Positions 45,801 to 58,148 are shown, counted from the stretch's first letter. The stretch: DNA of 64,000 nt from Phylloscopus collybita (GCA_027886175.1 JAJNNQ010000143.1:186001-250000), one strand, 5' to 3'. Numbers and translations are program-made. Notes: generated by a model from the letters alone, not told the origin.

Positions 45801-48800
45801 TGAGATTGCATTCTAGATCTGGACTGTGCTTTTGATCTTGTTTCTGTGGAGAGTTGGGTGAGATATCTGGGATCTGTTAATCTACCTGATTCCTGTTTGT
45901 CTGATTAGCTTACTAGAGCCAGTAAACCCAATGCTGATGGTGTTGGTTAAAGAACATGTATGGAGTAGTAGAGGATGTGTGGTGTGGCCTGACTAGGAAA
46001 ACAACTGTACAGTCCCTGGAGAAAGTGATGCTACATTTAGAGATGCAGAATATGGGTGTGATGGGAGAGGTGCTAGTAATAGTGACCATCAGGTTTAAGT
46101 TTCAGGAAAACCCAGGCTGTGTACAGAATAGTGCATTACTTTCCTCTATGTTAGAAGTCCTTAGAATCTGGGATCCTGATACCCACTGTCAGACCTGGTT
46201 GGACAGCAGAAAGTACAACAGAGATAAAGTTCCCCAAATCTAGGCAAGGGCTGAAGTGCAGTGGTTTCCAAAAAAAGCTTCTTGTCTCAGTCCTGTCCTT
46301 GGGCTCGTGAGCCTTGGCTAGGAGGGTGGCCTGTCCTAATGAGGCAGTGGGCTCTGTTGTGCCTCCAGTTCTTCTGGCCTCTTGGGAAAAAATTCCCCAG
46401 GATTTTCTGAGGTTGGAAAAGGAAGGAATCACAGTGGGATCTGAGTGTGTCTCATCTGTTTCACTGTAACATTGTATCTCACTGAATCCAACAATTAATC
46501 GTGATTGTCTGCACACAGGGAAATCCATGCTTTTGTCAGCTATTGGGAAGCGAGAAGTGCCCATCCCAGAGCACATTGACATCTATCACCTCACCCGAGA
46601 GATGCCTCCCAGTGACAAGACCCCTCTGCAGTGTGTGATGGAGGTGGATACAGAGAGGGCCATGCTGGAGCGAGAAGCGGAACGTTTAGCTCATGAAGAT
46701 GGTAAAGCTGCTCAGAGTGCCGAGGGACATTTCCTCCATTTTGTTCCCTGTCAAAGAAAATTCAGGGTCCTTGGGGAAGTTTTCACATGTTGTGGTACTT
46801 GTTTGGCCCAGCTGCCCCGTACTAATGGGTACGGGTGACACTTCTTTGGAGGAGTCGTTCCATGTGGCATCTTAAGAAGTGTCTCAGGCTTGGATATGGA
46901 GGGGGCTAAACAGGGGCAAAGCAGAGGGACTGTGAGGTTTCCCAGCTGTGCAGCAGTGCAGCTGAGAGCCCTTTGTAGGTAAAGGTGCTGACTGGCAGGC
47001 TCTCTTTCAGCGGAATGTGAGAAACTCTTGGAGTTATACGAGCGCCTGGAGGAGCTGGATGCTGATAAGGCAGAAGCACGGGCCTCACGTATCCTTCACG
47101 GTTTGGGGTTCACACCAGCCATGCAGAGGAAGAAGCTGAAGGACTTTAGTGGTGGCTGGCGAATGAGGGTGGCTCTTGCCAGGTGAGTGGAATAGTGCCG
47201 GCTGCCTCCCATGAGAGCGTGTGCCTGCTCGTGACTGCAGAGCCACAGACAGTTCTGAGAGCTCAGAACAGAGTTGGGAAGCGTTGGGTTACCTGCACTT
47301 ACCCTGTGCTGTCATCTCCCCTGCCCTTGCAGAGCGCTCTTCATTCGGCCTTTCATGTTGCTGCTCGATGAGCCCACAAACCACCTTGACCTGGATGCCT
47401 GTGTGTGGTTGGAGGAAGAGCTGAAAACGTAAGCATGGAGGAGTTTGCTGCTTCTGTGGGTTGTGCTTTTCTGCTTGTGAGCATGTGAGCATGAACATCT
47501 TGTCAGCACGTAAGCAAGTTCTGCAGGAGTAACTGTATAGTTCTTGTCTGTGCATAGCTGTATAGTTCTTGAAGTACCAGTGACACCTTCTGCTTGCTGT
47601 TATGTGAGATTCTTTCATGCAAGGGTAAAGAATTCAATTCAATTCCCTGTCTCCCTGGCACTGAAGAAATGAGAAATGCTGTTTTCTACTCCCAGGTTAA
47701 AGGTGCTTCCTTGAAAACCAGGAGCAGGCCTTGGCAGCCTGTGTACCAGCATTGTGTACTGTACCAGTAGAGTGAGCTTTCCAGACCTGGCTCCCAGCTC
47801 ATCTTCCTGCCCACCATTTTCCTGTTTTCACAGAACTGTAGCATCTGAGTGTGTTGGTTTCATCTTTTGCTAGTGTGTGAGGTGACTGGTTTTCGTAACA
47901 GAGGTAAAATGTTAAGGTGTAAGGCAAAAAGCTTAGGAACAGCTAGGAAGCTCAGGTTATGGGGTGTGCATTAAAAGAGCTGTATTGTGAGAAGGGCTTT
48001 GCCTTTGCAGAGGTTTTTCCATCAGCTCTGTTAGTTGAACCTTTTGCATCCTTGCTTTAGAAGTGAGGTGCTTTAGAAAAGAACTTTGAACCTCTTCTGG
48101 GCAGGCTTTAACCCCTTATTGTCTGGATTTGGAGCAGAGCCAGATGCAGTGTGCATAATGGATGGGAGTCGATACTGAGGGGAAAGTAAACAGCAAAGGT
48201 TGAAACTTCTTAGAAATGTGATGCCAGTGGAGTCAGCTGCATCAGTGACACAAGTCACCTGCCACAGAGGCAGATAGCTCTGGGCTTTTTGTGATAACAG
48301 GCAAAGATGTTATCCCATTTATGACCATTATGTAATGGTGCAGGGTGTTTTACTACAGTGAAAATTGTTGGCAGGATTTACTTACCGCAGTTGGTTGTAG
48401 CTGCTTTACTGCCAATTTTCCAGAGCAGGCATATAAAGCCTTTGCCACCATCAGGGCCAACAAATAGGATTTCTTTTCCTAGTTTAGTTTCTAATAACTT
48501 CTGTGGTGCCACAGGTTCAAGCGGATCCTTGTGCTGATATCCCACTCCCAGGACTTCCTGAACGGCGTCTGCACCAACATCATCCACATGCACAACCGCA
48601 AACTGAAGTACTACACGGTGTGTAACAGAGCCCCGTGTGACCAGCAGAAACAGGGGCTGTTCTCTGGGCACAGCTGATGTTCCATGCTCTCTTTCCAGGG
48701 AAATTATGATCAGTATGTAAAGACTCGCTTAGAGCTAGAAGAAAATCAAATGAAGCGATTCCACTGGGAGCAAGATCAGATCGCTCACATGAAGGTACCT

Positions 48801-51800
48801 GCCTAGCAGCATGAGCACCCTCCTACCCTTTCAGTGGGCATCCCTTCCCCTCATCAACCCTTCCACTGTGGCTTTTGGTAACTCTTTTTCTGCAGAATTA
48901 CATTGCACGATTTGGTCATGGTAGTGCGAAGCTGGCCAGGCAAGCTCAGAGCAAGGAGAAGACCCTTCAAAAAATGATGGCGTCTGGCTTGACAGAGAGA
49001 GTTGTGAATGATAAGGTAGGATCAGACACGGGATTGCTTCAAGAGATCTGTATTTGGAACATGGACTACAGGAGTAGAAGGGTCTTCAGCAGACAGTAGG
49101 AATGGCTGACAGAGCTGGTGGCAAGAACAAGATACCCTTCCTGATGCCAAAGATCCCCGTACTCAGCATGGAGTAATGCTGAATGATGAGAAAAGGAGGA
49201 GAAATTTTCTAGGGGAGGGAAGTGGAGTTGTCATATCAATAAGGCTATTTTGCAGATACAGAAATCAGAAAGGAATGCCTAGGGCTCGTAGGAGATGGGA
49301 GAGGATACTGAGTACAGCTTTTACTTGTGTAAAGTGTACAAACCCACATTTGTTTCAAGGGGAAAGAAATAGGGCTTCGTTAGCCAGCCCATGAGCTTGC
49401 GAGCAGTTCATCAGAGTAAATCTGAGCAAGTTGCAAGAAGGGCTTATAAAAAGTCACAATCTGGTGCCTTGGTCTACAGCTGATGTTGGTAGTGAGGCAT
49501 GGTTATACTGGAATGAGGGTGCTGTCCCGTGGTGTCTCACAGGTGGATATTCTGTGTTGACAGACTTTATCGTTCTACTTTCCGCCCTGTGGGAAAATTC
49601 CCCCTCCTGTCATCATGGTGCAGAATGTCAGCTTCAGATACACCAAGGATGGGGTGAGTATGGGAGTATGCATATAGAGACCACTTGTATTCCTTCCTTG
49701 TTTGGGAGTGGGAGACTTTTGGCTGAGCTTCCTGAGGTGGCTGCAGTGTATGACTAAAGGAGCAAAGTTCTTGGCAGTGCTAATGCCAGGTCTGCTGGGG
49801 ACAGAGCATTACAGGTGCAGCAGGGGGCTTCTGGAGAGTACTGAAAAGGCATAATGTTTCATGGTTTTTGTGGTTTGCAGCCATGGATCTATAATAACCT
49901 GGAGTTTGGGATTGACCTGGATACTCGTGTAGCTCTTGTTGGACCCAATGGAGCTGGAAAGTCAACACTGCTGAAACTGCTCACAGGAGAGGTTTGTTCT
50001 GTACATTGTCTACCCTGATCTGGACCTTTACTTTTGGGATAGTCTTCAACAAAGTGCCCTTGTTTGCCAAAACACCCTGGTCAAGCCTTAGAAGTTCTAT
50101 GGCTTTATTGAAACATAGGGTTTTTTCTCTCCTATTACCTGTTCAGACTGCCTCCCCTGTGCCAGACTGGAGATGGCTGGATTCTGTATTTCTGGCATAC
50201 TGCAAGAGGAGATATTTCCTGGTGAATTGATTTTATCTTCCCCTTATAGCTGCTGCCCACGGATGGGATGATTCGCAAGCACTCGCATGTGAAAATTGGC
50301 AGATACCACCAGGTACTCCCTACAGCAGCCCCCAGAAAAAGGGAATGCTTAGGAAAAAGCTGTCAGGAATGAGGAACCTTGCCCCTCTAGTTCTGCTTCT
50401 AAGGCCTCTCCCACTGCTGCCTTTCTGTGTCTAGAGATGGGGGAAGGAACTCTTCCATGGAATGGTCTCCAGCTCATGTTCTTATCCTGCAAAGAGGCTG
50501 GCTGTGGTCCTTCCTGTTCAGTCTCCCACCTGATATGGCAGAGCTGGTTGCCTTGTGTTTGGTGGTGAACAAGCCTCCTATTCTGCAGCAGCATTGCTGT
50601 TCCTGAAATGGGAATTATTCCCTAATGGTTCGGCACAGAGGCTGTCCTGTGGGTGGGATTATTGGCTCATGTGTTCTGCTGCTCACCTGGTACCAGAGGG
50701 GTGCAAGGGGGGTAGGGCGTAGGGCCATGAAGTAGTTGGCATGCACAGCCTGAAGCTGACTTTTCTTCTCTGTCAGCACTTGCAAGAGCAGTTGGATTTA
50801 GATCTCTCACCCCTGGAGTACATGCTGAAATGCTACCCAGAGATCAAGGAGAAGGAGGAGATGAGGAAAATCATTGGCAGATATGGTCTTACAGGGAAGC
50901 AGCAGGTGAGTATGAGCTGTTGAGGTTTGCTTTTTGTTCTTTAGGGGAGTAGAGTTCTGTGTTTCCTGTTACTCTGCTGCTACCTGACAGTGTGGTACAG
51001 TATGCAGCGTGGCACACCACCGCATCAAAATGCTTTTTCCATCTCTGCCTTTGAAACTGGAGAAAAAAATAACTCACAGCTCATGGGAACTTTCTTTGGA
51101 TCACAGCAATGTGGGGGTTGGAAGGAGTGACTCCCTCAGTCTCTGGGTGAAAAGAAAGCAACTTCTGGTATAGTGCTAGACCTGAGCATGTTTTAGTTAT
51201 AATTTGAACTATTTTGCTTCTTTTATTTCCGAGATGAATACCAGGCAGAAGTGCTAGAAGATTCTCGGCTGTTTCAGATTTGGTTCAGACAAGGGAGTGG
51301 GCTCACCTATGGTGCTCTTAAGTCCAAGCATGACATGCTCCTGTACATGACATATCCTGTGTGTGGCAGTTGTCTACACTGCTGCAGTTCAGCATTGATT
51401 TTTACATTGGTTTTGCACATTTGTCACTGCAGAAGTTGACAGAAGTTTGATTGTTGTGTCAGTGAATACCAGGCGGACCTATTAACTGTCCTTACACACC
51501 TTTGGCACAAGCTGGAATTCCCTTCTTCCCTGGGTGGGAGAAGGTTAGTGTAGGTGTAAGGCTGTGTGAACACTTGTCTTGTGTCAGGGAGCTGCTGGGA
51601 GCCCAAGGTGAGGCCCAAGTGGTTTGGGTCAGGGTGGCAGGCTGTCAGGTCACTGCAGAGCTGCAAGCCATGTGTGTGTTGGGCAGGTGAGCCCCATCAG
51701 GAACCTCTCTGATGGGCAGAAGTGCCGTGTGTGCTTTGCTTGGCTGGCCTGGCAGAACCCTCACATGCTCTTCCTGGACGAGCCCACCAACCACCTGGAC

Positions 51801-52648
51801 ATAGAAACCATAGATGCACTGGCAGATGCTATCAATGAGTTTGAAGGAGGAATGATGCTTGTCAGCCATGACTTCAGGCTCATCCAACAGGTAAGGACAG
51901 TTGTGAGTTTTGTCAGATCACCTTTCTAAATTTTAGCAACTAAAACGAGGTGTTTTCAACTGACTGGCTCTTACTCATCCCAAAAAGATGGGTGAGTGAA
52001 AAAAAAAAACAAGTGATTCCCTTACTGTGTTCATGTTAAACAATTATTGAGCTAGTCCAGGAAAACATTAGGTGCTTAAATAAAAATCACCACAAATGTC
52101 AAGTGCTGATCTATCAGCTACAGCTTTGGCTGCAAGTTCAGGTATGATTTTATTTTTCACTGTGATAGATCCAAATAGTTCAGGTCAAGAACTACTTTTG
52201 TTTCAATTACCAATTTAGCAAGAAAGGCTCTTCATCTTAGTCCACAAACAAAATCAGAAATACAGAGGGGCCTAGGATTTTCAGTTCTAAAATCATGTCT
52301 AAATTATGCAGAAAACACCAGGGAAGATGTTTCCCTGTAGATACTTTTTCTTTGGTAGTCTAAATATGATAGTTACCAAACTTTTCTTGCCAGACTTCAG
52401 AGAGTAGTTTTTAGTTAACTTTATAATTCTGGTAAGATGATAAAATTTTGTACTGCAAACCTCTCTCCTCCTCCCCCTCCTTCTCTTTCTCCTCATGTGT
52501 TTGTTCTCAGGTGGCGCAGGAGATCTGGGTCTGTGAGAAGCAGACAATCACCAAGTGGCAAGGGGACATCCTTGCCTACAAGGAGCATCTCAAGTCGAAG
52601 CTGGTGGATGAGGACCCGCAGCTCACCAAACGGACCCACAACGTGTGA
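42646..52648 (+). CDS. ABCF2: ABCF2, ABC-F family twin ATPase (14 coding exons)
   Basis: ABCF2 is a soluble ABC-F protein with two nucleotide-binding domains and no membrane segments; the family acts on ribosomes and translation. Exons: 42646-42799, 45403-45615, 46519-46701, 47011-47182, 47333-47428, 48515-48617, 48699-48794, 48896-49015, 49564-49653, 49881-49991, 50250-50312, 50777-50905, 51687-51890 and 52511-52648. All borders are GT-AG and the sum is 1872 nt, giving 623 aa, the same as human. The N-terminus is lysine-rich ([16 protein letters not shown]). First NBD: Walker A GLNGIGKS (118-125), signature FSGGW (229-233), Walker [12 protein letters not shown] (250-260). Second NBD: Walker A GPNGAGKS (430-437), signature LSDGQ (517-521), Walker [12 protein letters not shown] (538-548). 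The charged linker between the NBDs is the ABC-F hallmark. The start has G at -3, and the protein ends KRTHNV as in mammals. No breaks were seen. Confidence 0.98.
43455..43745. promoter_or_regulatory. CpG-rich block with octamer and two CCAAT boxes in ABCF2 intron 1
   Basis: A second CpG-dense block inside ABCF2 intron 1. It has a forward CCAAT at 43653-43657, an octamer ATTTGCAT at 43679-43686 and an inverted CCAAT (ATTGG) at 43698-43702, all within 50 bp and followed by GC boxes (GGGCGG). This spacing resembles a compact core promoter. No TATA box or obvious exon follows, and a CR1 lies immediately downstream. Confidence 0.55.
43750..44085 (+). mobile_element. CR1 LINE 3' end with internal tandem duplication
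   Basis: The CR1 3' wording 'gggaaaaggctctgcttccc', 'gggctccccagggaacggcc', 'ggggagcgctctcgggcac' and 'gacttggactcgatgatcct' is present, ending in a GTGATTCTA tail. The block from about 43751 to 43883 is repeated from 43884 on, so the same 3' segment appears twice in tandem. The second copy has about 30 extra bases. The element is CpG-rich and little decayed. Confidence 0.8.
44405..44632 (+). mobile_element. CR1 LINE 3' end in ABCF2 intron 1
   Basis: A typical CR1 terminus: 'gtgaggctctggcacaggtg', 'cccagagaagctgcggctgc', 'ggccaggttggatggggctt', 'ggtgtccctgcccgtggcag' and terminal ATTCTGTGATTCTATGG. Intronic, 5'-truncated and noncoding. Confidence 0.92.
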
Positions 52649-53095
52649 GCTGAGGAGCCTCCAGCCCGTGGTGCCCGTGGGGCTGCGGTGGCCACGCCGC
52701 TCGTCCCGCCTGCAGGAGCAGAACTGCTGCTCCCTCTGGCTGTGTTCTAGGATTGCTGCAATACTGCTTCCCCTCGACTTGCCTTGCACCTCTATGTCTG
52801 GACAGAGCTGCTCTCTCCTGATCTGGCTGCGTTTGGGCAACTGTTTCCTTATTTAGACAATGTCCCATCTGAGCCAGGCCTTGGAATCTGTTGGCTTGGG
52901 GTCACAACAGTGGCCATCAGGGCATCCAAGCTGCAGTGATACACAAGTGGAGACCCCAGCCCAGCTTCTTCTGCCTTTTCCTTCCCAGTTTCTGCTTCAG
53001 TTTAGATACTTCACTTCAAACTCCTCTGGCCTTGGTTTGTTTTTAACTATTATTTAACAGTGTAATTAACAGATCTGCCCGAGAATCCATCAGTC

Positions 53096-53101
53096 AATAA
53101 A
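53096..53101 (+). terminator. ABCF2: ABCF2 poly(A) signal AATAAA
   Basis: AATAAA about 450 nt after the ABCF2 stop, followed by a T/G-rich stretch (TCTTGTCTTGTTTTGTG) typical of downstream cleavage elements. It defines a 3' UTR of roughly 470 nt. Confidence 0.85.
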
Positions 53102-53124
53102 GAGAGAAAAACAATCTTGTCTTG

Positions 53125-56100
53125 TTTTGTGAGCCATGGTAGTTGGGGTGTGCTGGGGTAAGTGAGCAAGTGCTGAGCTTTGAGTGAGATCAGCCTTTCC
53201 TACTAAATGTTCAGTTCTTCAGTACAACCAAAGCTGTGGCCAGAACTTGAGAGATGTGGTGAGTACTGAGCTGTGGAGGCACTGAGCAGTGAGCAGGCTC
53301 CTCACCTGGGGCACCTCTGCTCAGCCAGACTGAGCACTGCATCCCCAGTGAGTCACAGAACAAGCCACAGTGACAGACACAACTTGAAAGTGTTCTGAAG
53401 ATCAGTGTTAGGACATGGATCTATGGAGCACCAGCATGTGTTCTCACCAACACAGTGGCTCAGGTGTGATGTTTTGCTTCACCTTGAATTGTCCGATGAC
53501 TCAATAATGTAGGAATTTTGGACTATGAATTAGTTCCTTGTTCCTTGCAGGTTTAACTAAAGACTAGTTAACTGCAGTTTAGCTTCTGGTTTTGTTCTCA
53601 GTAACAGATTTTTGGAAAAGTTGTTGAAACCTCACCCTCAGCCACAGAAGCTTGAATAAAATACATGTTTATTATTAAAACAAAGGGTACTGAAGAGAAA
53701 GGCAGGTAGCAAATCGAATCTAACAGTTGTGTTTTTTTTATCACAAGTCATCTTAATTCTGACACAGGAGAGTGGCAGCACTGGTCGCAGGAAAGGTTCG
53801 TCCAGCAGCACAGGTTGCTGGGTGAATGGAGGGACAGGACAAGCAAAGGAGTTGTGCTCCCATGCAGTGCATTCTTTGGTGTCAACTGACTGGCTTTGAC
53901 TTTTAGAGTAGAGTATTTCCTTATTTTTCTTTCCCAAAGGGCCCAGCCAAGTGTGTGGCTGCTGCTGTGCAAACACTGAGTGTCTTCCATAGGAAAAATG
54001 TCACAACGTGAGCTGCTTCCAGCAGATTAAATACGACCTTCAGGTTTTTCAATGATCTGAGAGGACAAAAATAATAAGTTTTCTGGGAAAACAATGCTAA
54101 TAAGTGCTTCCAAGTTAGTTCTGCAGAAAAGTCTAGATGGCAGTAAATGTCATTTGGATGAGTATATCACAGTGGAGGACTTGGAAGTTAGCAGGTAGAG
54201 TGAAGGAGTGAAAACTGACAGGGAAGTGATTACTCAAAAGACTGATGGGTTGTAAGTTAAACAAGAATGGATTAATGCATGTCTGTTAGCTCTGCTCTCT
54301 GGGTTGCAGGAGGTGTTGGTGAGTTGGAAAAGGTTGTGAAGTAGCACTGAGAATGGTGAGGTCTAGGAGTCCTGGCTGAAGCTAGAGCAGTTTTTCCTGG
54401 GCTTCTTTTCCTTACCCAAGATTTAGTAACAATTTGTTTCGCTACATTTCAGATCTGGGGGTAATAAATGCAGGATACAATCTTACACTGAGTTCCTGGA
54501 GAATGGTAAGTCCTGAGAATGGCCTGGGGACGCAGGGAGGACGGGCAGCACGCTGGGCAGGAGTTGGAGCGTTGTTGTAGCTCATGGAGCCAGCAAGAGC
54601 ACTGTTACCTGTCTGATGCTGCAAAGAGGGAGGAACTCCTCAGATGCAGACACGTCCCTGGTGTATGAACAAGGAGCACAGATACACGTTTAAAGCAAAA
54701 GCAGCTGTAGCTGCCCCAGGTGTCACAGTAGGCCAAGACTTGTAGAATGGAATCTACAAACGTGCCTTATCAGCCTTGATTTAACCTCAGTTTGTTCTGG
54801 GGTGAAATTTTGTTGGCTCTGCTGAAGCAGCTGTGGCAGACAGATGTCCTGAGGCACTGATCTCAGAGACAGCCACAAGCTGGGGCAGTGTCACTTCAAG
54901 CTGTTTTAGCTGAGGATTTTCTGGTTTTACAGAAAAGCCAAACTATCAATAAATTATGAGAATTGTTCCTTAGTTGCTAGGATGATAATTTCTGTAAAAG
55001 AAGTGATCTAGCACCTGCACAGTCACACTTGCCTGTTATTCAAAAGAAAGGTTGGCTCTTACACAGCCACAGCCAGGAGTGGCAGGCTGGTGGGATTCCC
55101 CTGTGTGTGCTGCAGGTAGATCCATACACCACAAAACCAGCAGCAGGATGAGCTGGGCTCAGCACACATCAGCATGTACAGCCTCTAGCATGTCCAAGGA
55201 AGCAGATGGTAACTCTCCAAACCTGAGAGTTCAAAGCTGACTGTACTGCTCGGTGGACGAGCCTCCATCCTTGGTGTGTAAAGGCTCCCTCTCCCTAATG
55301 CTGATTGACCAGTTGCTGCTCTTCCACCATCGGGCTCCCTTCCAACTAAATGGTTTGTTGGTTTGTTTGTTTGTTTGTTGTTTTCTTTGGAGGGTTTTTG
55401 TTTTTTGCTTTGTTTTGGGGGTTTATGTTGTTTTGGTTTTTTGGGGGTTTTTTGTTTGTTTGTTTGTTTGTTTGTTTTTAAAGAAAAGACAGCTGTGTAT
55501 TTGTTACTGTGTAACATGGTGTATCACAAACAGGGTGGCAGCTGGGGAGGGATACAATAGCCCCCAGCTCCTTCAGCACAGAAATCCCCCCTCCCTGTGT
55601 GCTGTGACCCCGGAGCAAGGTAACACAGCTCCCATCACAGGGAGGGTGGTGGGATGTCCCTCAGAGGGGGGAGCCCTGAACTGTTCCCTGACAATGCACG
55701 GCCCCTTAGGAAGCACAAGTGGTGATGTCTCCTGTCCTCACTCCCAGTATTAGTCACTCCTATTTCCAGAGGATCCCACTACCACGTATCTTCACAGGGC
55801 CATTCTCCTTCACAAATGCACTGACACGGCTATTCCAGCCTGTACTGCCTGATCACTGATGTTTCCCTTCCTGGGAGCAAGAACCTTGCTGTGGCACTGA
55901 TGGCCCTTGGCACTGTCACAGTTATTTGCACTAGGGGAGGGTGATCAGGTGCCTCCCCAGAGGACAGGCTGAGAATAAAACAATGCAGTGAAACACCGTG
56001 GGCTGCCTAAGCAGTAGCAGAATCACTGACTGATGAGTGGGTCTCCCAAGCTCACTCTTTGGAGGATGTGATTTGCTCAGGATGTGCCAGGACAATGTGT

Positions 56101-56890
56101 GTACCTAAGCAGGAGACTCCACATGGCAGCACAGAGACCCCGGTGTGTTCCTCCACCAAAGAAGCATACTGGCATCACCCTTTCATGAAATGACTGCAGT
56201 GGTGTCCGCTGAAAGGCTTCCTTTTCTCTCCCAAGCACAGAAAAGTCTGTTTTGTTCACGTCTCTACTGTATTGCTGCACCTTTTTCCTGGCTAAGCCTA
56301 AATCCCATGTCACATTTACCCTCATTAGTGTCATCATGGGTTTCCAAGGCAGATCAAATCCACACTTGGGGTGTCAGCCCTCCACTGCCCCCTTCACGAC
56401 ATTCCAGGCCCTGTTGTGTGCAGCAGGTGGGATCCCAAGAGCTGGCTGGGTAGCAGGGGAAATTTGGCTGGTAGGGTGTTTATGGTGCCGTTGTTTCATC
56501 TCTGGACCAGTGTTTCCTGCAGTTACTGGGTTTCCCCTGATGTTCCAGCCTGGCATTACCTGTTCCAGAGCACAGATGTGATTCCATTTGATTCTGGAGT
56601 ACCCTGAGTGCTCCAATCCACAGCCTTGCACCAAAGCAAGATCCCTCCTTTCACCAAACCCCTTTTGGACCTGGGAATGACTCTTCTCTGGTAATTCTGT
56701 CCCCTATAAATCAGACGCTTCTGCTCTTGGCCCTCTTTGCTCAGGTTGCATTCAAACTTCTCAGGTCTCAAGGTTTAGTTGAACCTGTCACCTCCGAGCT
56801 CCTCTCCAGCCATGCTTTTCAGTTGGTGCAGAGTAGAATCATCAGCTACAGGTGTGTCCTTGTCCTGCTCCTTGGGGGCTGCAGCTGAGG
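53125..56890. other. ABCF2-H2BK1 intergenic interval, no gene seen
   Basis: About 3.8 kb without a recognisable exon. It contains T/G-rich simple repeats at 55351-55480. An unprocessed readthrough transcript from ABCF2 to the histone gene would cross it. Confidence 0.6.
55351..55480. repeat. (TTTG)n / T-G-rich simple repeat
   Basis: Two TTTG/GTTT runs (about 55353-55380 and 55448-55476) joined by T/G-only low-complexity sequence. The open frame through it is low-complexity. Confidence 0.85.
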
Positions 56891-56909
56891 CAGGTTAGGT
56901 ACTGCTGCC

Positions 56910-56957
56910 TATATAACCAGTGCTGGGCATAGTAACAACTGCTGGTGCTCTATAACC
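56910..56957 (+). promoter_or_regulatory. H2BK1: Duplicated TATA-like boxes upstream of the H2B variant
   Basis: TATATAACCAGT at 56910-56921 is echoed by TATAACCAGT at 56951-56960. The first is about 88 nt upstream of the ATG at 56998, giving a predicted start near 56940 and a short 5' UTR. CpG is low here, unlike the other promoters in the window. Inference from motif and position. Confidence 0.5.
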
Positions 56958-56988
56958 AGTCTCACAGTGCTTGTTGGTTGCTCTGTTC

Positions 56989-56991
56989 TAG
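56989..56991 (+). other. H2BK1: Candidate splice acceptor before the H2BK1 ATG
   Basis: TTGGTTGCTCTGTTCTAG ends at 56991, six nt before the ATG. It would allow an upstream exon to splice onto the histone exon, as in an ABCF2-H2BK1 readthrough transcript. Confidence 0.45.
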
Positions 56992-56997
56992 GTTAAG

Positions 56998-58034
56998 ATG
57001 AGCTCAGAACCTCTGAAGAAACAAGATCATACTGCTGGTTCTGGGGAAAAGAGATCTAAGAGGAAGCCTAAAAGAAAGGAACTGTTTTCAGTCTACATTT
57101 ATAAAGTGCTGAAGCAGGTGAGTAAATGTTTCTTTTTTGATAGAAACTGCTTTGTACATAAAGTAACTTGTGCCTGTTGTATGTTAACACCATAAAGAGT
57201 AAGGAAGAAAAATCTGGGTTTCTAGAGAGATGGGAAAGAAAAAGAAAGTGTAAGTGCAGGTACAGGAGAGCCCCAGCTGAAGCTTAGAAGTTGAGGGGAT
57301 GGATTCTAGGGGTAGTAGATCTATAGCTGAAAGGGTTTCCTGGGGGGAATGAGCTCTGGTGCTTACCTCTGCCTGAAGAAGTAATCTCATGGAAGTCAGT
57401 ACAGTAGAAACAGCTGATTCTGGCCCTGTGAATAAGTGTCTGGCAATTTTTAATGGGGAGAGGAGAGTATTTTTGGAAGTGGCCATGAGTTTTCTAGGCC
57501 ACAGTTGTCAGTATGAACCTGTAGATAGGACTTGGAGACTGGAGTATTTCCACCCCTCACAGCCGTGTTTTTCATGGGGATTGTGAGGAGGCTTCTGCCA
57601 GTGCAATCCCAAAGTTCCTGTAGCGTTTTGGGAGCCTCTCCTGAGTTTAAAGTGGCCCATGATTTAGAACCCTTAGGGTGGCAGCTAGAGGTGCTTTTGG
57701 AGTTAGAGTGCCCTGTCTGGGCCAGGGAATGGGGCTCCTCTCCTTCCAGGGTGCTGGGTGTTTGAGATTGAGGTGGTGTTTGGTTACCACCTGGCAGGTG
57801 CACCCCGACCTGGCCATCTCCTCCAAGGCCATGAGCATCATGAACTCCTTTGTCAATGACATGTTTGAGCGGCTGGCCGCGGAGGCGTCCCGCCTGGCGC
57901 AGTACAGCGGCCGTGCCACCATCACCAGCCGCGAGGTGCAGACGGCCGCGCGGCTGCTGCTGCCCGGGGAGCTGGCCAAGCACGCCGTCTCCGAGGGCAC
58001 CAAGGCTGTCACCAAGTACACCACCAGCAAGTGA
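56998..58034 (+). CDS. H2BK1: Histone H2B variant, H2B.K class (2 exons)
   Basis: A replication-independent-type histone H2B that would pair with H2A in nucleosomes. Exon 1 (56998-57117, 40 codons) encodes a basic tail with [11 protein letters not shown] followed by [12 protein letters not shown]. The donor GTGAGT and the acceptor CTGGCAG join it to exon 2 (57798-58034, 78 codons plus stop), which holds the remaining histone fold and C-terminal helix. The total is 118 aa. The core is clearly H2B ([41 protein letters not shown]). The acidic-patch residues E98 and E106 and the ubiquitylation-site lysine K113 (canonical K120) are kept. It differs from canonical H2B in the tail, in DLAI for D(T/I)GI, and in [13 protein letters not shown]. 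The position 3' of ABCF2, the intron and the sequence all match the H2B.K variant, which human annotation also links to ABCF2 by readthrough. Exon 2 is GC-rich and exon 1 AT-rich. Confidence 0.92.
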
Positions 58035-58142
58035 CCCACTGGGCCCCAGGGAAACCAGCCCGGACCCGGCTTCTTCTCCTCTAGGACTTGGTGTTAGGTC
58101 TTCCTCAGCTGAAAAAGCAAAACCTCCTGTTGCCTGCCTGCA

Positions 58143-58148
58143 AATAAA
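58143..58148 (+). terminator. H2BK1: H2BK1 poly(A) signal AATAAA
   Basis: AATAAA lies 109 nt after the stop codon, with a G/T-rich stretch downstream. I see no histone 3' stem-loop (GGCTCTT...AAGAGCC type) between the stop and this signal, so the mRNA is probably polyadenylated. Confidence 0.85.

Noticed and set aside
57118..57797. Whether the H2B gene is a processed or broken pseudogene because exon 1 and exon 2 lie in different frames of the genomic DNA
   Set aside because: Consensus GTGAGT donor and CAG acceptor in matching phase join KVLKQ to VHPD exactly as in H2B. The reading frame is intact.
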